13,723 nt of DNA from CAYWTS01 sp964461265. GTDB taxonomy: Bacteria > Bacteroidota > Ignavibacteria > Tepidaquicellales > OLB5. Of the stretch, positions 7,064 to 13,723 are shown piece after piece. How positions within the stretch are numbered: position 1 is the first letter of the stretch; each line of letters begins with the position of its first letter. The position numbers and the translations under genes are program-made. The notes under the pieces were generated by a model. That model was not told the DNA's origin and did no database searches. It worked only from the letters and a program-made list of their open reading frames with translations. The stretch is from NCBI GenBank assembly GCA_964461265.1, contig CAYWTS010000048.1:1-13723 (forward strand). Direction: 5' to 3'.

Positions 7064-7297
7064 TTACGGTTCTTTATATTTTATGTTACGAATTCTTTTA
7101 AACTCACGGCTCTTATCGCCGAAATTAATTATTAAGCCGATTTCAGGTTTATATGCTTCAAGATAATTTAAAGCCAGCGCAAAATGAACATCTTCTAAAT
7201 TGATTAATGCTTTTAATTCAACTATAATTTTATCTTCAACTAAAAAATCCGTTCTTCTTGTTCCAACTAATAATTGTTCTTGTAAGTTCTTCGTACT
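7064..7297 (-). pseudogene. GxxExxY-family protein remnant (C-terminal half only)
   Basis: Read on the minus strand, 7297-7064 encodes about 77 residues ending in TAA: VGTRRTDFLVEDKIIVELKA, then a block beginning INLEDVHFALALNYLEAYKP and running through IGLIINFGDKSREFKRI. This is the conserved C-terminal half of the GxxExxY family, a small PD-(D/E)XK-like fold whose D and ELK motifs are visible. The N-terminal half with the GxxExxY motif itself is missing. The frame is closed upstream by tandem TAA codons (7303-7298) and lacks an ATG. An ATG-ACT-AAA at 7312-7304 just before those stops could be the original N-terminus, joined by a deletion. Only 26 bp separate the remnant from the stop of the activase gene. 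No function is expected, and the role of intact members is not established. Confidence 0.75.
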
Positions 7298-7323
7298 TTA
7301 TTATTTAGTCATTAAATATAAAC

Positions 7324-10300
7324 TTAAATCCCGGTCTTCTTTAAATCCTGCCAATTTTTGTTCTGGCATTTTTCATACACCTTTTCCGCCTGCATCATAA
7401 ATATCTCAAGCTTCGATTGAGTGATTTGTGGATACGGATTTCCATCGGTTTCAACATAAAGGAACGGAAGCGTAGAGAGGTCTTCGGGATAACCATTTCT
7501 CCTTATATTACCGTTTCGGTATTTTCCTTCAAGCGTCATTTCCTTGTTTAGTATTGCTTCCGAAAGCCGGCTTGGCATACAGTTAAAAGGACCTATCGAA
7601 ACTACTCCGCACGCATGGTCAAGTATTTCACGCAGTGCGAGTCCGATGGTTAGTATTGTTTCGCCTACGAGTTTTTCGGACACAAGCTTGTTTCCGTAAC
7701 GCATCGTCTTGCCGATGTCTACGGTTTCGTTTTTATACATGCTTCCGGAAAGAGACTTCTTAATTTTATTTTCATAATACTTCTGGTAGCCTTCTTTTAT
7801 CAGCAGCCTGAGCTTATCACTGAACTTTGAACCGTTTACAATTCCTTTTTTAAGGAGGTAATTACTATAATAGATATATTCGGTAATAGGTGCTGTCCTG
7901 ACCACAAATCCATTATTTATCAGAGTTCTAACTAAATCACCCCGTGAAAATTCCTCGCGCCGGACGTATATCTCACCTATCAATGAGACAGTTTTAGCTT
8001 CTTCGAGCTGCATTTTTAATTCTATCGATGATAAAGAAGAAGAAAATTCTCCAAGCATCCTGAATATCTCTTTATTATCCCCTCTTTCAAGCGAGTTTAT
8101 CATTCTGTCCCATCCGGCTTCAAGCAGCTGTAATGCCGAATGTCTGTCAACAGCAAGTGTTTGTATGACACTTTCTATATCATGAACAACATCCGCAATC
8201 ATTAACGCTATCCATCCCTTAAGAAAGAAATCGTTCCCAAGATCACCGAATGATGTCTCGTCGTCCATTGATAGTACACCAACGTTCGTCACCCGGAGCT
8301 TTTTTATTATATCTTTTAGTAAAATATAGTACTGCCCCTGCCTGCAGGGTCCGTATCCGTGCGGCATAAAGAAAAGCACGTTTTTTCCGTCAATGCTGTT
8401 GTGAATAAACTCAACAAGCTGTCCCGTTGTGAGAATAAACGGAAGGCATTCCTTGCATGTAGTTAAACCGCGCCCGTATTTTAGCGTGGTTGTTGTTGGA
8501 ACGGGAAGCGGTCGTGAATTCATCCCCATTGAGCGGCATACTGCCGAAAACGCCTCTGTGCTGAAACGTCCCATTGACGGAATAATTATCTCTACTTTGT
8601 TCGAAGTAAGGCTGTGTATATTACCTGTTACGTCTTTTATAACTGCTTTATTGTCTTTTGACACAACGGCAAGGGTTTTAATATCATCCCTGCTTTCAGC
8701 TACAAGGCCATTTTTCTTCAGCTCATTATAGTTTTTAATTATATCAAGCGCAGCATCTATCCGCGTTTCGACTCCAACATCAGCCGAGTGGCTGTCGAGC
8801 TCAAGCGTAAGTGATGGCTTGGTTCCCATCACACTCCGAAAATACGACAGGATAAATGAATCGGGTCCGCATGAAAAGTTTGTTATGAATACCCCGAATA
8901 AACGGTCATGATCTTTTACATATCTTGCACCCTTCATAATCTGCTGCCCGCTTGACCAATACATGTTATCATAAGAATTATATTCATCACAGGGTAAAAA
9001 ATCATGCGGTATAATAGTGATATTTTTCGAAGCAATTTTATGCGGTATGTTAAGGTTTGCTTCCGATGCAAATGCATTGTAAGCTCTGCCAAACAGCACC
9101 ATTGCATATTCTGACGGGTTATTTTCCAACTCTTTTATTATCTTTCTGCCCGTTTGCCGAAACTCGTTAAGCATTTGCCTGTAGGCGGCATATGCAAATC
9201 TAAATGCTCCTTTTGATGCTCCTGAACCAGCACCCAGCTGCTTACCTGTTTTTATAAATTGCTTTTCTATTCTGTCTTCAGGGAGCGAAAGGTCTATTAC
9301 AGGCTGTAGAAGTTCAGGCATCTTCTCTTCTTTAAACGCCGGTCTGATGTAATACGGCTCGCCTTGCACGAATACACAAAGGCGCTTATACTTATGGTCG
9401 GAACAATTACCGTACTCCGTAATGTGCGGCATGAAAATGTAATCCACCTTCTTGTCAAGAAGGTTTTTAAAAAACCCGTGCGATAGTTCTACAGGATAAC
9501 AGAATGAAGATGTCATTTTTTCAATTCCTGCGGGGTCAGCACAATCCGGCAACACAACTTTGAATCCAAGCTTAGTGAAGAAGTTGTAATAGAGCGGGTA
9601 TAACGTATTTGTTAAGAAACTTTTCGAGATACCGATGGATTTCCCCGTGGCGGGCGGCTGTTTGCAGTATTTATTAAACACCAGATCCTGACGAAGCTTA
9701 ACATAGTTATGACGTTCAGGTTCTGATTTTATTTCATTCCTTTGGTTATAATATTTACTACACGCGCCTCCGAACGGATATTTCTTATTCTCAATTTCTA
9801 TTACCGAGACTTTACACTTCCTGTCACAATGCTCTTTACCGCCGGCACAAACAAAATCTTTTCCATGCGTAAACCTGCGGTTTATCAGTGTGTTAAGGTT
9901 AAAATCGCCCCTCTCAATAAAGCCATGCTCGAGCCTGTTTTTTATCTCAAGCGCTACACCAAAGGCGCCCATTAAGCCGGGTTCGGGAGGAACTATAATT
10001 TCCTTATTAACCAGGTTTGCCATTGCGTAGGGAACTGCACGATTATAACATACTCCGCCCTGCATAAAAACTTTTTTACCTACGGGACGGTTGCCCTTTA
10101 CCCTGTTCACATAGTTCATACAAATTGAATAAACCAGCCCTGCAACAATGTCTTCTTTTAATGCTCCGTCATGGCTTGCGTTTTTAATATCACTTGATAT
10201 GAACGCTGCACATTGGTCGTTGAAGTTCAATGGGTGTGATGCTGTAAATGCAATATCCCCTATATCCGTATAGTTTATGTTAAGCGACTCTTTTGCCGCT

Positions 10301-11604
10301 TCCTCAAGAAATGAGCCCGTGCCTGCCGAGCATGCCTCGTTCATTGCGTAATCGCTTGCAATGCCGTTTGTAAGGTGTGTGTATTTTGCGTCCTGCCCTC
10401 CGATTTCGAAAATCGTATCAACCTCCTTATCGAAATAAGCAGCTGCCACTGCATGTGCTATGATTTCGTTCACAACACCTTTGGTCAACGCATGCAATGC
10501 TGATATATGCCTGCCCGAACCTGTTGTGCCAAGCCCGATTATTTTTATTGGAACACTAATTTGTTCCCTTAATGATTTGTAACACTCAATCGATGCATGT
10601 ACGGGATTACCGTTTGTCCTGAGGTAAACCGATGCAAGCAATGCATTATCTGATGTTCTTATTACAACCGCTTTAGTTGTTGTTGAGCCAACATCAAGTC
10701 CGAGTATGCATTCATCACCCTCTTTTGCAACAGAACGTGTTAAATCTTTAAACTTAACCTTCGAGCTTTCTTCCCTGAGCGGTTCAAGTAATGTAAATGA
10801 ATGTTTATTTTGCCTGAATAAGTTATTCTTATCAAGTTTTGAATGCGTTTTCAAGCCAATTAAGCTTGCACCAAGTGCTTCAAAATATGGTGCCTGTTCG
10901 GGTATGTGCAGGTTCGGGTATTTATTTCGGATATAATCTACAACACCGGTGTTTTTTGAAACGCCACCTATTAAAAGAACATTCTGCGATTTTTGTTTTG
11001 AAAGCAGTTCGGTCGTTTTATCGGCTATCATTTTGCACAGCCCTGAAACAACCTGGCTTTTCTCAATTCCCTTGTTAAGAGCATGTGTGCAGTCACTCTT
11101 GCAGAACACACTGCACCTGCCGGAAACCGAGTAGAAACCGTCGCCGTTTGTGTGTTCCACAGCATCATCGATTGAAAGGTTCATCCTGCCTATTTGCTGG
11201 AGAAAAAACTCGCCTGTGCCCGAGGCACATTTGTTGCCGGTTATGACTTTGTCTATGTGTCCCTTTTCGTTCAGGCAATAGACAATGAAATTCTCGCCTC
11301 CAAGGCTTGCAATTGCACCGAACTTATCCCGCATGTTAAGATGGCTGAATGCTTCTTCAATTGCCTGTGGTTCTGCAATGGAATGTGTGTTTATAAGCTC
11401 CTTAAACTTTCTGCCGGTAACAACAACAGAACAACCATCTATATCCCGTGGGGCAAAATACTCCTGTATAATCTTTTTGGGGTTGCCCTCGTGAGTTACC
11501 GACACGGTTTCTAGAACGTTAATCGTGCCGGATTTCAGCTCTGTAACAACAAACGAAACCGTAGAAGCACCTACGCAAATGCCTATGGATTTATTTATTT
11601 TCAC
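7324..11604 (-). CDS. Acyl-CoA dehydratase activase-related protein (double BadF/HgdC-type ATPase with HgdB/DUF2229-like regions)
   Basis: A 1426-residue cytoplasmic protein of the long 2-hydroxyacyl-CoA dehydratase activase family. Two ASKHA-fold domains are visible. The first (about 5-255) has GNKCASGTGEFF (Cys126) and GRCSVFCKSDC (Cys164). The second (about 299-555) has LGLDVGSTTTKAVV (302-314), EIGGQDAKY, NEACSAGTGSFLEEAA (Cys425) and DQCAAF (Cys465). In HgdC-type activases the two equivalent Cys residues of each subunit hold a [4Fe-4S] cluster that donates an ATP-driven electron to the dehydratase. The phosphate-1 loop of the first domain is degenerate (GICVGASTVSF in place of DVGSTTTK). 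A Cys-rich linker follows (Cys586, 593, 597, 615), then a DUF2229-type region (from about 655), and regions resembling the dehydratase HgdB subunit with NFSCGPDSF (Cys912), TTCKECLPF (1050/1053) and HGYGPCRQGQ (Cys1087). The length is normal for this fused family. Its client enzyme is unknown, and no separate HgdA/HgdB genes are present. The start is GTG with no clear Shine-Dalgarno. Confidence 0.88.
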   Translation of the reverse strand: MKINKSIGICVGASTVSFVVTELKSGTINVLETVSVTHEGNPKKIIQEYFAPRDIDGCSVVVTGRKFKELINTHSIAEPQAIEEAFSHLNMRDKFGAIASLGGENFIVYCLNEKGHIDKVITGNKCASGTGEFFLQQIGRMNLSIDDAVEHTNGDGFYSVSGRCSVFCKSDCTHALNKGIEKSQVVSGLCKMIADKTTELLSKQKSQNVLLIGGVSKNTGVVDYIRNKYPNLHIPEQAPYFEALGASLIGLKTHSKLDKNNLFRQNKHSFTLLEPLREESSKVKFKDLTRSVAKEGDECILGLDVGSTTTKAVVIRTSDNALLASVYLRTNGNPVHASIECYKSLREQISVPIKIIGLGTTGSGRHISALHALTKGVVNEIIAHAVAAAYFDKEVDTIFEIGGQDAKYTHLTNGIASDYAMNEACSAGTGSFLEEAAKESLNINYTDIGDIAFTASHPLNFNDQCAAFISSDIKNASHDGALKEDIVAGLVYSICMNYVNRVKGNRPVGKKVFMQGGVCYNRAVPYAMANLVNKEIIVPPEPGLMGAFGVALEIKNRLEHGFIERGDFNLNTLINRRFTHGKDFVCAGGKEHCDRKCKVSVIEIENKKYPFGGACSKYYNQRNEIKSEPERHNYVKLRQDLVFNKYCKQPPATGKSIGISKSFLTNTLYPLYYNFFTKLGFKVVLPDCADPAGIEKMTSSFCYPVELSHGFFKNLLDKKVDYIFMPHITEYGNCSDHKYKRLCVFVQGEPYYIRPAFKEEKMPELLQPVIDLSLPEDRIEKQFIKTGKQLGAGSGASKGAFRFAYAAYRQMLNEFRQTGRKIIKELENNPSEYAMVLFGRAYNAFASEANLNIPHKIASKNITIIPHDFLPCDEYNSYDNMYWSSGQQIMKGARYVKDHDRLFGVFITNFSCGPDSFILSYFRSVMGTKPSLTLELDSHSADVGVETRIDAALDIIKNYNELKKNGLVAESRDDIKTLAVVSKDNKAVIKDVTGNIHSLTSNKVEIIIPSMGRFSTEAFSAVCRSMGMNSRPLPVPTTTTLKYGRGLTTCKECLPFILTTGQLVEFIHNSIDGKNVLFFMPHGYGPCRQGQYYILLKDIIKKLRVTNVGVLSMDDETSFGDLGNDFFLKGWIALMIADVVHDIESVIQTLAVDRHSALQLLEAGWDRMINSLERGDNKEIFRMLGEFSSSLSSIELKMQLEEAKTVSLIGEIYVRREEFSRGDLVRTLINNGFVVRTAPITEYIYYSNYLLKKGIVNGSKFSDKLRLLIKEGYQKYYENKIKKSLSGSMYKNETVDIGKTMRYGNKLVSEKLVGETILTIGLALREILDHACGVVSIGPFNCMPSRLSEAILNKEMTLEGKYRNGNIRRNGYPEDLSTLPFLYVETDGNPYPQITQSKLEIFMMQAEKVYEKCQNKNWQDLKKTGI

Positions 11605-11808
11605 ACCAATTTTAAGGGATTGTCTACAAAACTAAGGTGTTAACAGGTGATTGTAAATGATAAAGTGCGGAAAAAAGCAGAGAAAATGCATCCCGTGTGA
11701 TCAGGACAAGCTGCTTTTTCACTGTAAAAATCAACATTAAATTTTGAAACCGTTATTTAATATTTTTTCCGTATAACAATATCGTTATATTTATTAAAAT
11801 AGTATAAA
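11605..11808. other. Upstream region of the activase gene with a long inverted repeat
   Basis: No gene is visible. AAAAAGCAG (11672-11680) and CTGCTTTTT (11711-11719) form a perfect 9-bp inverted repeat separated by 30 nt. It lies 68 bp upstream of the activase GTG on the minus strand, so it could be in the leader or operator. The loop is too long for a typical terminator. The AT-rich tract at 11740-11808 precedes the hicB-like pseudogene. Confidence 0.3.
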
Positions 11809-11994
11809 ATGAAATACAGAATTTATATAGAGTAGGACGAAGATAGGATATTCACTGCAGAAGTTCCGTCACTTCCCAGCTGCATATCGCAAGGCAGAAC
11901 AAGGGCTGAGTTATTAATAAATACTAAAAAAGCTATCTGTGGATATTTAGAAAGCCTAAGAAAGCACAATGAGCAGATTCCTCCGTTGAAGTAG
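11809..11994 (+). pseudogene. hicB-like antitoxin pseudogene with internal amber codon
   Basis: The frame reads MKYRIYIE, then a TAG at 11833-11835, then continues through FTAEVPSLPSCISQG, RAEL, KKAI, YLES and KHNEQIPP to a TAG at 11992-11994. It aligns without gaps to the intact hicB-like gene at 12948-13139, with about 42 of 61 residues identical by hand count. The stop falls where the intact copy has CAG (Gln), so one C-to-T change explains it. TAG is used as a normal stop by the sigma factor and hutH genes, so read-through by recoding is unlikely. The conserved GC at PSLPGC is also changed to SC. No hicA gene flanks it. It is in the same orientation as the intact copy, 1139 bp away. Confidence 0.83.
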
Positions 11995-12044
11995 ATAAAT
12001 TTAAGGTAATAATACCCTTTTTTGAGAATTAAAATCATTTCATC

Positions 12045-12908
12045 ATGAAATACCTAATGGTAACATCGTGGGAAAGTCATTGGGATTGTATAGCCGGGGA
12101 TAAAACATATTATGACGTTACAAGATTAACCAATAAAGATGTATTAAATCATATCCAAAATGACACAGAGACAATTTTTATTAAGCGTTTCCAAGGTAGT
12201 GCTGTAAAAGCTTGGGTGGGAAAAGTAAATAATTTTGTAAGAATAGGAAATAAACAATTTTTCAATGTGAAAATAGATAAAGAAATAGCTGTTCCAACTT
12301 TTGCTAACGATTTTATACAAGGTTGGTATTTATTATCTGATGAGCAATATAACGCTTCAATAAACCAACCTGTAATTATTCGGGTACCTAATATAAAAAC
12401 TAATTTTATACATGATACTACGTCATTAAATGATTTACTTGAATTACCCCTTTTTGAAATTTTAAGAACAACTAACAACCCAACCGAATTTGAAAATTTA
12501 ACTCATTTGTTATTAAAATTAATTGGTATATTTAATATATATAAATATCCTCAATCTGATCAGGCGGCCCGCCCTGATGGATTTTTCAAATTTAAAAACC
12601 TAGTAGTACTATATGATTGTACATTACGTGATAACTATATTCAAAAAAAGAGCGATCAAATATCCCGTTTCTGTGATCAGTTATTAACCGGTTCAATAAG
12701 TTACCAAAATATACAACTAAATGTTGGAGAAAGTCTTAAACAAGTCTGGATAATTACAAAAAAACCTATCTGTAATCTGTTTAAAGAAATAAATGCTGTT
12801 AAGGTAAAAGAAATTACAATAGAAAAAATAATTAATTTATATCGAAGAAGAATGAATGAAGAGTTTTCCGATGATGACTTCAGTGTAGAATTAGCTAGTA
12901 TAAAATAA
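12045..12908 (+). CDS. Hypothetical protein, possible PD-(D/E)XK-like nuclease
   Basis: A 287-residue, soluble-looking protein that I cannot assign to a named family. The codons are markedly AT-rich compared with the metabolic genes to the left. There is no signal peptide or membrane segment. Residues 146-215 resemble a restriction-endonuclease-like core: an acidic helix FENLTHLLLKLIG (149-161), then PDG (Asp178) at the start of a strand, then LVVLYDCTL (186-194) with Asp191 where E/D-x-K is expected, then a helix with KKSDQISRFCDQL. The catalytic Lys position is Thr193, so the site is non-canonical or degenerate. Residues 43-98 (IFIKRFQGSAVKAWVGKV, then FFNVKIDKEIAVP and GWYLLS) could be a small beta-barrel of PUA/EVE type; this is weak inference. 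The gene sits between a decayed and an intact hicB-like gene in the same orientation. The spacing to the latter is only 39 bp, so they may be co-transcribed. The ATG at 12045 is the first start and has no clear Shine-Dalgarno. Confidence 0.72.
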   Translation: MKYLMVTSWESHWDCIAGDKTYYDVTRLTNKDVLNHIQNDTETIFIKRFQGSAVKAWVGKVNNFVRIGNKQFFNVKIDKEIAVPTFANDFIQGWYLLSDEQYNASINQPVIIRVPNIKTNFIHDTTSLNDLLELPLFEILRTTNNPTEFENLTHLLLKLIGIFNIYKYPQSDQAARPDGFFKFKNLVVLYDCTLRDNYIQKKSDQISRFCDQLLTGSISYQNIQLNVGESLKQVWIITKKPICNLFKEINAVKVKEITIEKIINLYRRRMNEEFSDDDFSVELASIK

Positions 12909-12947
12909 CATCTTCAACACATACTTCGTTTTTAAAAACTTGTATAA

Positions 12948-13139
12948 ATGAAATATAGAATCTATATAGAGCAGGACGAAGAAGGTGTGTTTACTGCTGA
13001 AGTTCCTTCGTTGCCCGGCTGCATATCTCAGGGGAAAATTCGTGCAGAACTCATAGAAAATCTCAAAAAAGCAATAGGTGCATATTTGGAAAGTATTAAG
13101 AAACACGGTGAACCCGTTCCGCCTGCTATTAAAAATTGA
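12948..13139 (+). CDS. HicB-like antitoxin family protein (orphan)
   Basis: A 63-residue protein with the typical HicB partial RNase-H-like domain: MKYRIYIEQDEEGVFTAEVP, then SLPGCISQGK, a helix containing ENLKKAIGAYLESIKKHG, and the ending EPVPPAIKN. In type II HicAB systems such a protein binds and inhibits the HicA mRNA interferase. Many HicB proteins carry an extra DNA-binding domain; this short form does not. A hicA gene would be expected directly next to it, but neither the 39 bp upstream nor the 300 bp downstream encodes one. It could be a solitary HicB-like protein, or the antitoxin side of an eroded locus. The neighbouring upstream gene (287 residues) is not HicA-like. A hairpin follows 5 nt after the stop codon. 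Confidence 0.85.
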   Translation: MKYRIYIEQDEEGVFTAEVPSLPGCISQGKIRAELIENLKKAIGAYLESIKKHGEPVPPAIKN

Positions 13140-13144
13140 CTATT

Positions 13145-13166
13145 ACAAGGGGTCAAGACCCCTTGT
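13145..13166 (+). terminator. Hairpin terminator candidate after the hicB-like gene
   Basis: ACAAGGGGTC (13145-13154) pairs perfectly with GACCCCTTGT (13157-13166). It begins 5 nt after the hicB-like stop. The 3' side is TTCAAAAAAC rather than a clean T-run, so it may be a factor-dependent terminator, an mRNA 3'-end stabiliser or a small interspersed repeat. Confidence 0.5.
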
Positions 13167-13213
13167 TCAAAAAACTTTTGTCGTCTCTTATCTCATTATC
13201 AAGTCTGAACACC

Positions 13214-13248
13214 CTTACAAATTGAACATTCAACATTCAATCTGTAAG
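13214..13248. repeat. Imperfect inverted repeat
   Basis: CTTACAAATTGAA (13214-13226) and TTCAATCTGTAAG (13236-13248) pair over 13 positions with one mismatch, around a 9-nt CATTCAACA loop. The stretch includes the direct repeat CATTCAACATTCAA. It lies between the hicB-like hairpin and the 99-bp inverted-repeat element. No T-run follows. Confidence 0.5.
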
Positions 13249-13311
13249 ACCCGTTAATACTTGCTGTAATGATAATTCATATTTGAATTTTTGTGAATGA
13301 AATGAAAAACT

Positions 13312-13410
13312 TGTAGGGAACGCAACATAAAAAATCGCTTTTATGTTTCTAATTTTGATTGTGTCAAAAATTTATTTATTTACTATTATTTCGACGTTGC
13401 GTTCCCTACA
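13312..13410. mobile_element. 99-bp MITE-like or palindromic element with perfect 15-bp terminal inverted repeats
   Basis: TGTAGGGAACGCAAC (13312-13326) and its exact reverse complement GTTGCGTTCCCTACA (13396-13410) bound a 69-bp AT-rich, non-coding centre. A second hairpin overlaps the left arm: AACATAAAA (13324-13332) with TTTTATGTT (13339-13347), which would compete with the long stem. No target-site duplication was obvious at the flanks. The element is 35 bp beyond the NosY-like stop codon on the minus strand, so the structure could also end that transcript. No transposase is present; a non-autonomous element or an interspersed repeat is the most likely identity. Confidence 0.6.
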
Positions 13411-13445
13411 GTTCTAAAACTTCGGCGGGTAAACCTTAGTGACGT

Positions 13446-13723
13446 TTAAAAATTCTTCCTGTTAAAGCTTCTGAGTGCAAGAAGTGTGGGCAGAATTGCC
13501 CATAAGAAAAGCAAACCAATCGAATACACCAAGCCTGTTACAGAGCCGAAAAAGTTCTGAAATGTTGCCCCCGTATAGCCGAGCAGGGCAGAAATATCGA
13601 GTTTCAGAAGTATCATAATGCGTGCTAAGTCGATAGGGTTTAATGCAGAAAGTATTATAACAACCTTCTGCAGGGGATAGTCGCTGAAGAACATATATAT
13701 CATCAATACAATCCCGTCAAATA
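13446..13723 (-). CDS. nosY: NosY-like ABC transporter permease (partial, C-terminal end)
   Basis: The minus strand is open from the window edge to a TAA at 13448-13446, giving about 92 residues; the N-terminal two thirds lie outside. Two hydrophobic segments are visible, one around YMFFSDYPLQKVVIILSALN and one at LVYSIGLLFLWAILPTLLAL. Between them, LNPIDLARIMILLKLDIS and LLGYTGATFQNFFGS are the conserved C-terminal features of NosY, the permease of the NosDFY complex that helps mature nitrous oxide reductase by supplying sulfur for its copper centre. The protein ends in a basic RSFNRKNF tail. A TTG and an ATG at 13706 and 13703 are internal codons, not starts. The upstream genes (nosF, nosD, nosZ) would lie beyond the right edge. 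Related ABC-2 permeases exist, but the NPIDLAR/LDIS/GYTGA combination favours NosY. Confidence 0.78.
   Translation of the reverse strand, partial: FDGIVLMIYMFFSDYPLQKVVIILSALNPIDLARIMILLKLDISALLGYTGATFQNFFGSVTGLVYSIGLLFLWAILPTLLALRSFNRKNF

Noticed and set aside
11833..11835. Recoding or suppression of the in-frame TAG in the first hicB-like copy
   Set aside because: TAG ends the sigma factor and hutH normally, there is no selenocysteine or pyrrolysine context, and the intact copy has CAG at this place, so simple mutation is sufficient.
12891..13106. Minus-strand frame antisense to the intact hicB-like gene, considered as a possible hicA
   Set aside because: HicA is normally encoded on the same strand, and the translation lacks the HicA G-S-H-H motif.
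1..13723. CRISPR array, tRNA or rRNA genes, or a full insertion sequence
   Set aside because: No regularly spaced repeats, no cloverleaf-like or rRNA-like stretch and no transposase were seen on reading both strands. A short or divergent RNA gene could still be missed without a covariance-model search.

Overview
The window is a moderately AT-rich bacterial accessory/metabolic region. Several clues point to the Bacteroidota–Ignavibacteriota (Chlorobi-like) neighbourhood. Two start-proximal sites match the Bacteroidota -7 promoter element TAnnTTTG, most starts lack a strong Shine-Dalgarno, and there are a GxxExxY-family remnant, a HicB-type small protein, a NosY-type permease and a FecR-like anti-sigma factor. 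This assignment is an inference from gene style, not from a marker gene. The sequence is a scaffold: a run of exactly 100 N (5302-5401) is flanked by a perfect 55-bp duplication. That looks like two contig ends that overlap by one assembly k-mer, so the real DNA is probably continuous there.

Left part (1-2911). A partial lipoprotein of the peptide/oligopeptide ABC-transporter binding-protein type runs off the left edge on the minus strand. Divergent from it is a two-gene operon: an ECF sigma factor (598-1140) and a long membrane-spanning anti-sigma factor (1202-2911). The anti-sigma factor has an N-terminal zinc-finger-like motif, one membrane segment, a FecR domain and an unusual charged coiled-coil extension.

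Middle (2912-6990). Two members of the AmmeMemoRadiSam set follow on the plus strand: the Memo-like protein B and the radical SAM enzyme AmrS. The AMMECR1 partner is not in the window. Tail-to-tail with AmrS, about 10 bp away once the assembly artefact is removed, is an aromatic amino acid ammonia-lyase, most likely histidine ammonia-lyase. It carries Ala-Cys-Gly instead of Ala-Ser-Gly at the site that forms the MIO cofactor.

Right-middle (6991-11604). A decayed GxxExxY-family fragment and a short TAATCC-type tandem repeat lie between hutH and a 1426-residue acyl-CoA dehydratase activase-related protein. That protein has two ASKHA/BadF-type domains followed by cysteine-bearing HgdB/DUF2229-like regions.

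Right part (11605-13723). This is a gene-poor, AT-rich island. A hicB-like pseudogene with an internal amber codon and an intact hicB-like gene are in direct orientation 1.14 kb apart. They bracket an unrecognised 287-residue protein that may be a PD-(D/E)XK-like nuclease; this is the best candidate in the window for something undescribed. No hicA toxin gene is visible. Next come several hairpins and a 99-bp element with perfect 15-bp terminal inverted repeats, then the C-terminal end of a NosY-like ABC permease (minus strand), suggesting a nitrous-oxide-reductase cluster just beyond the right edge.
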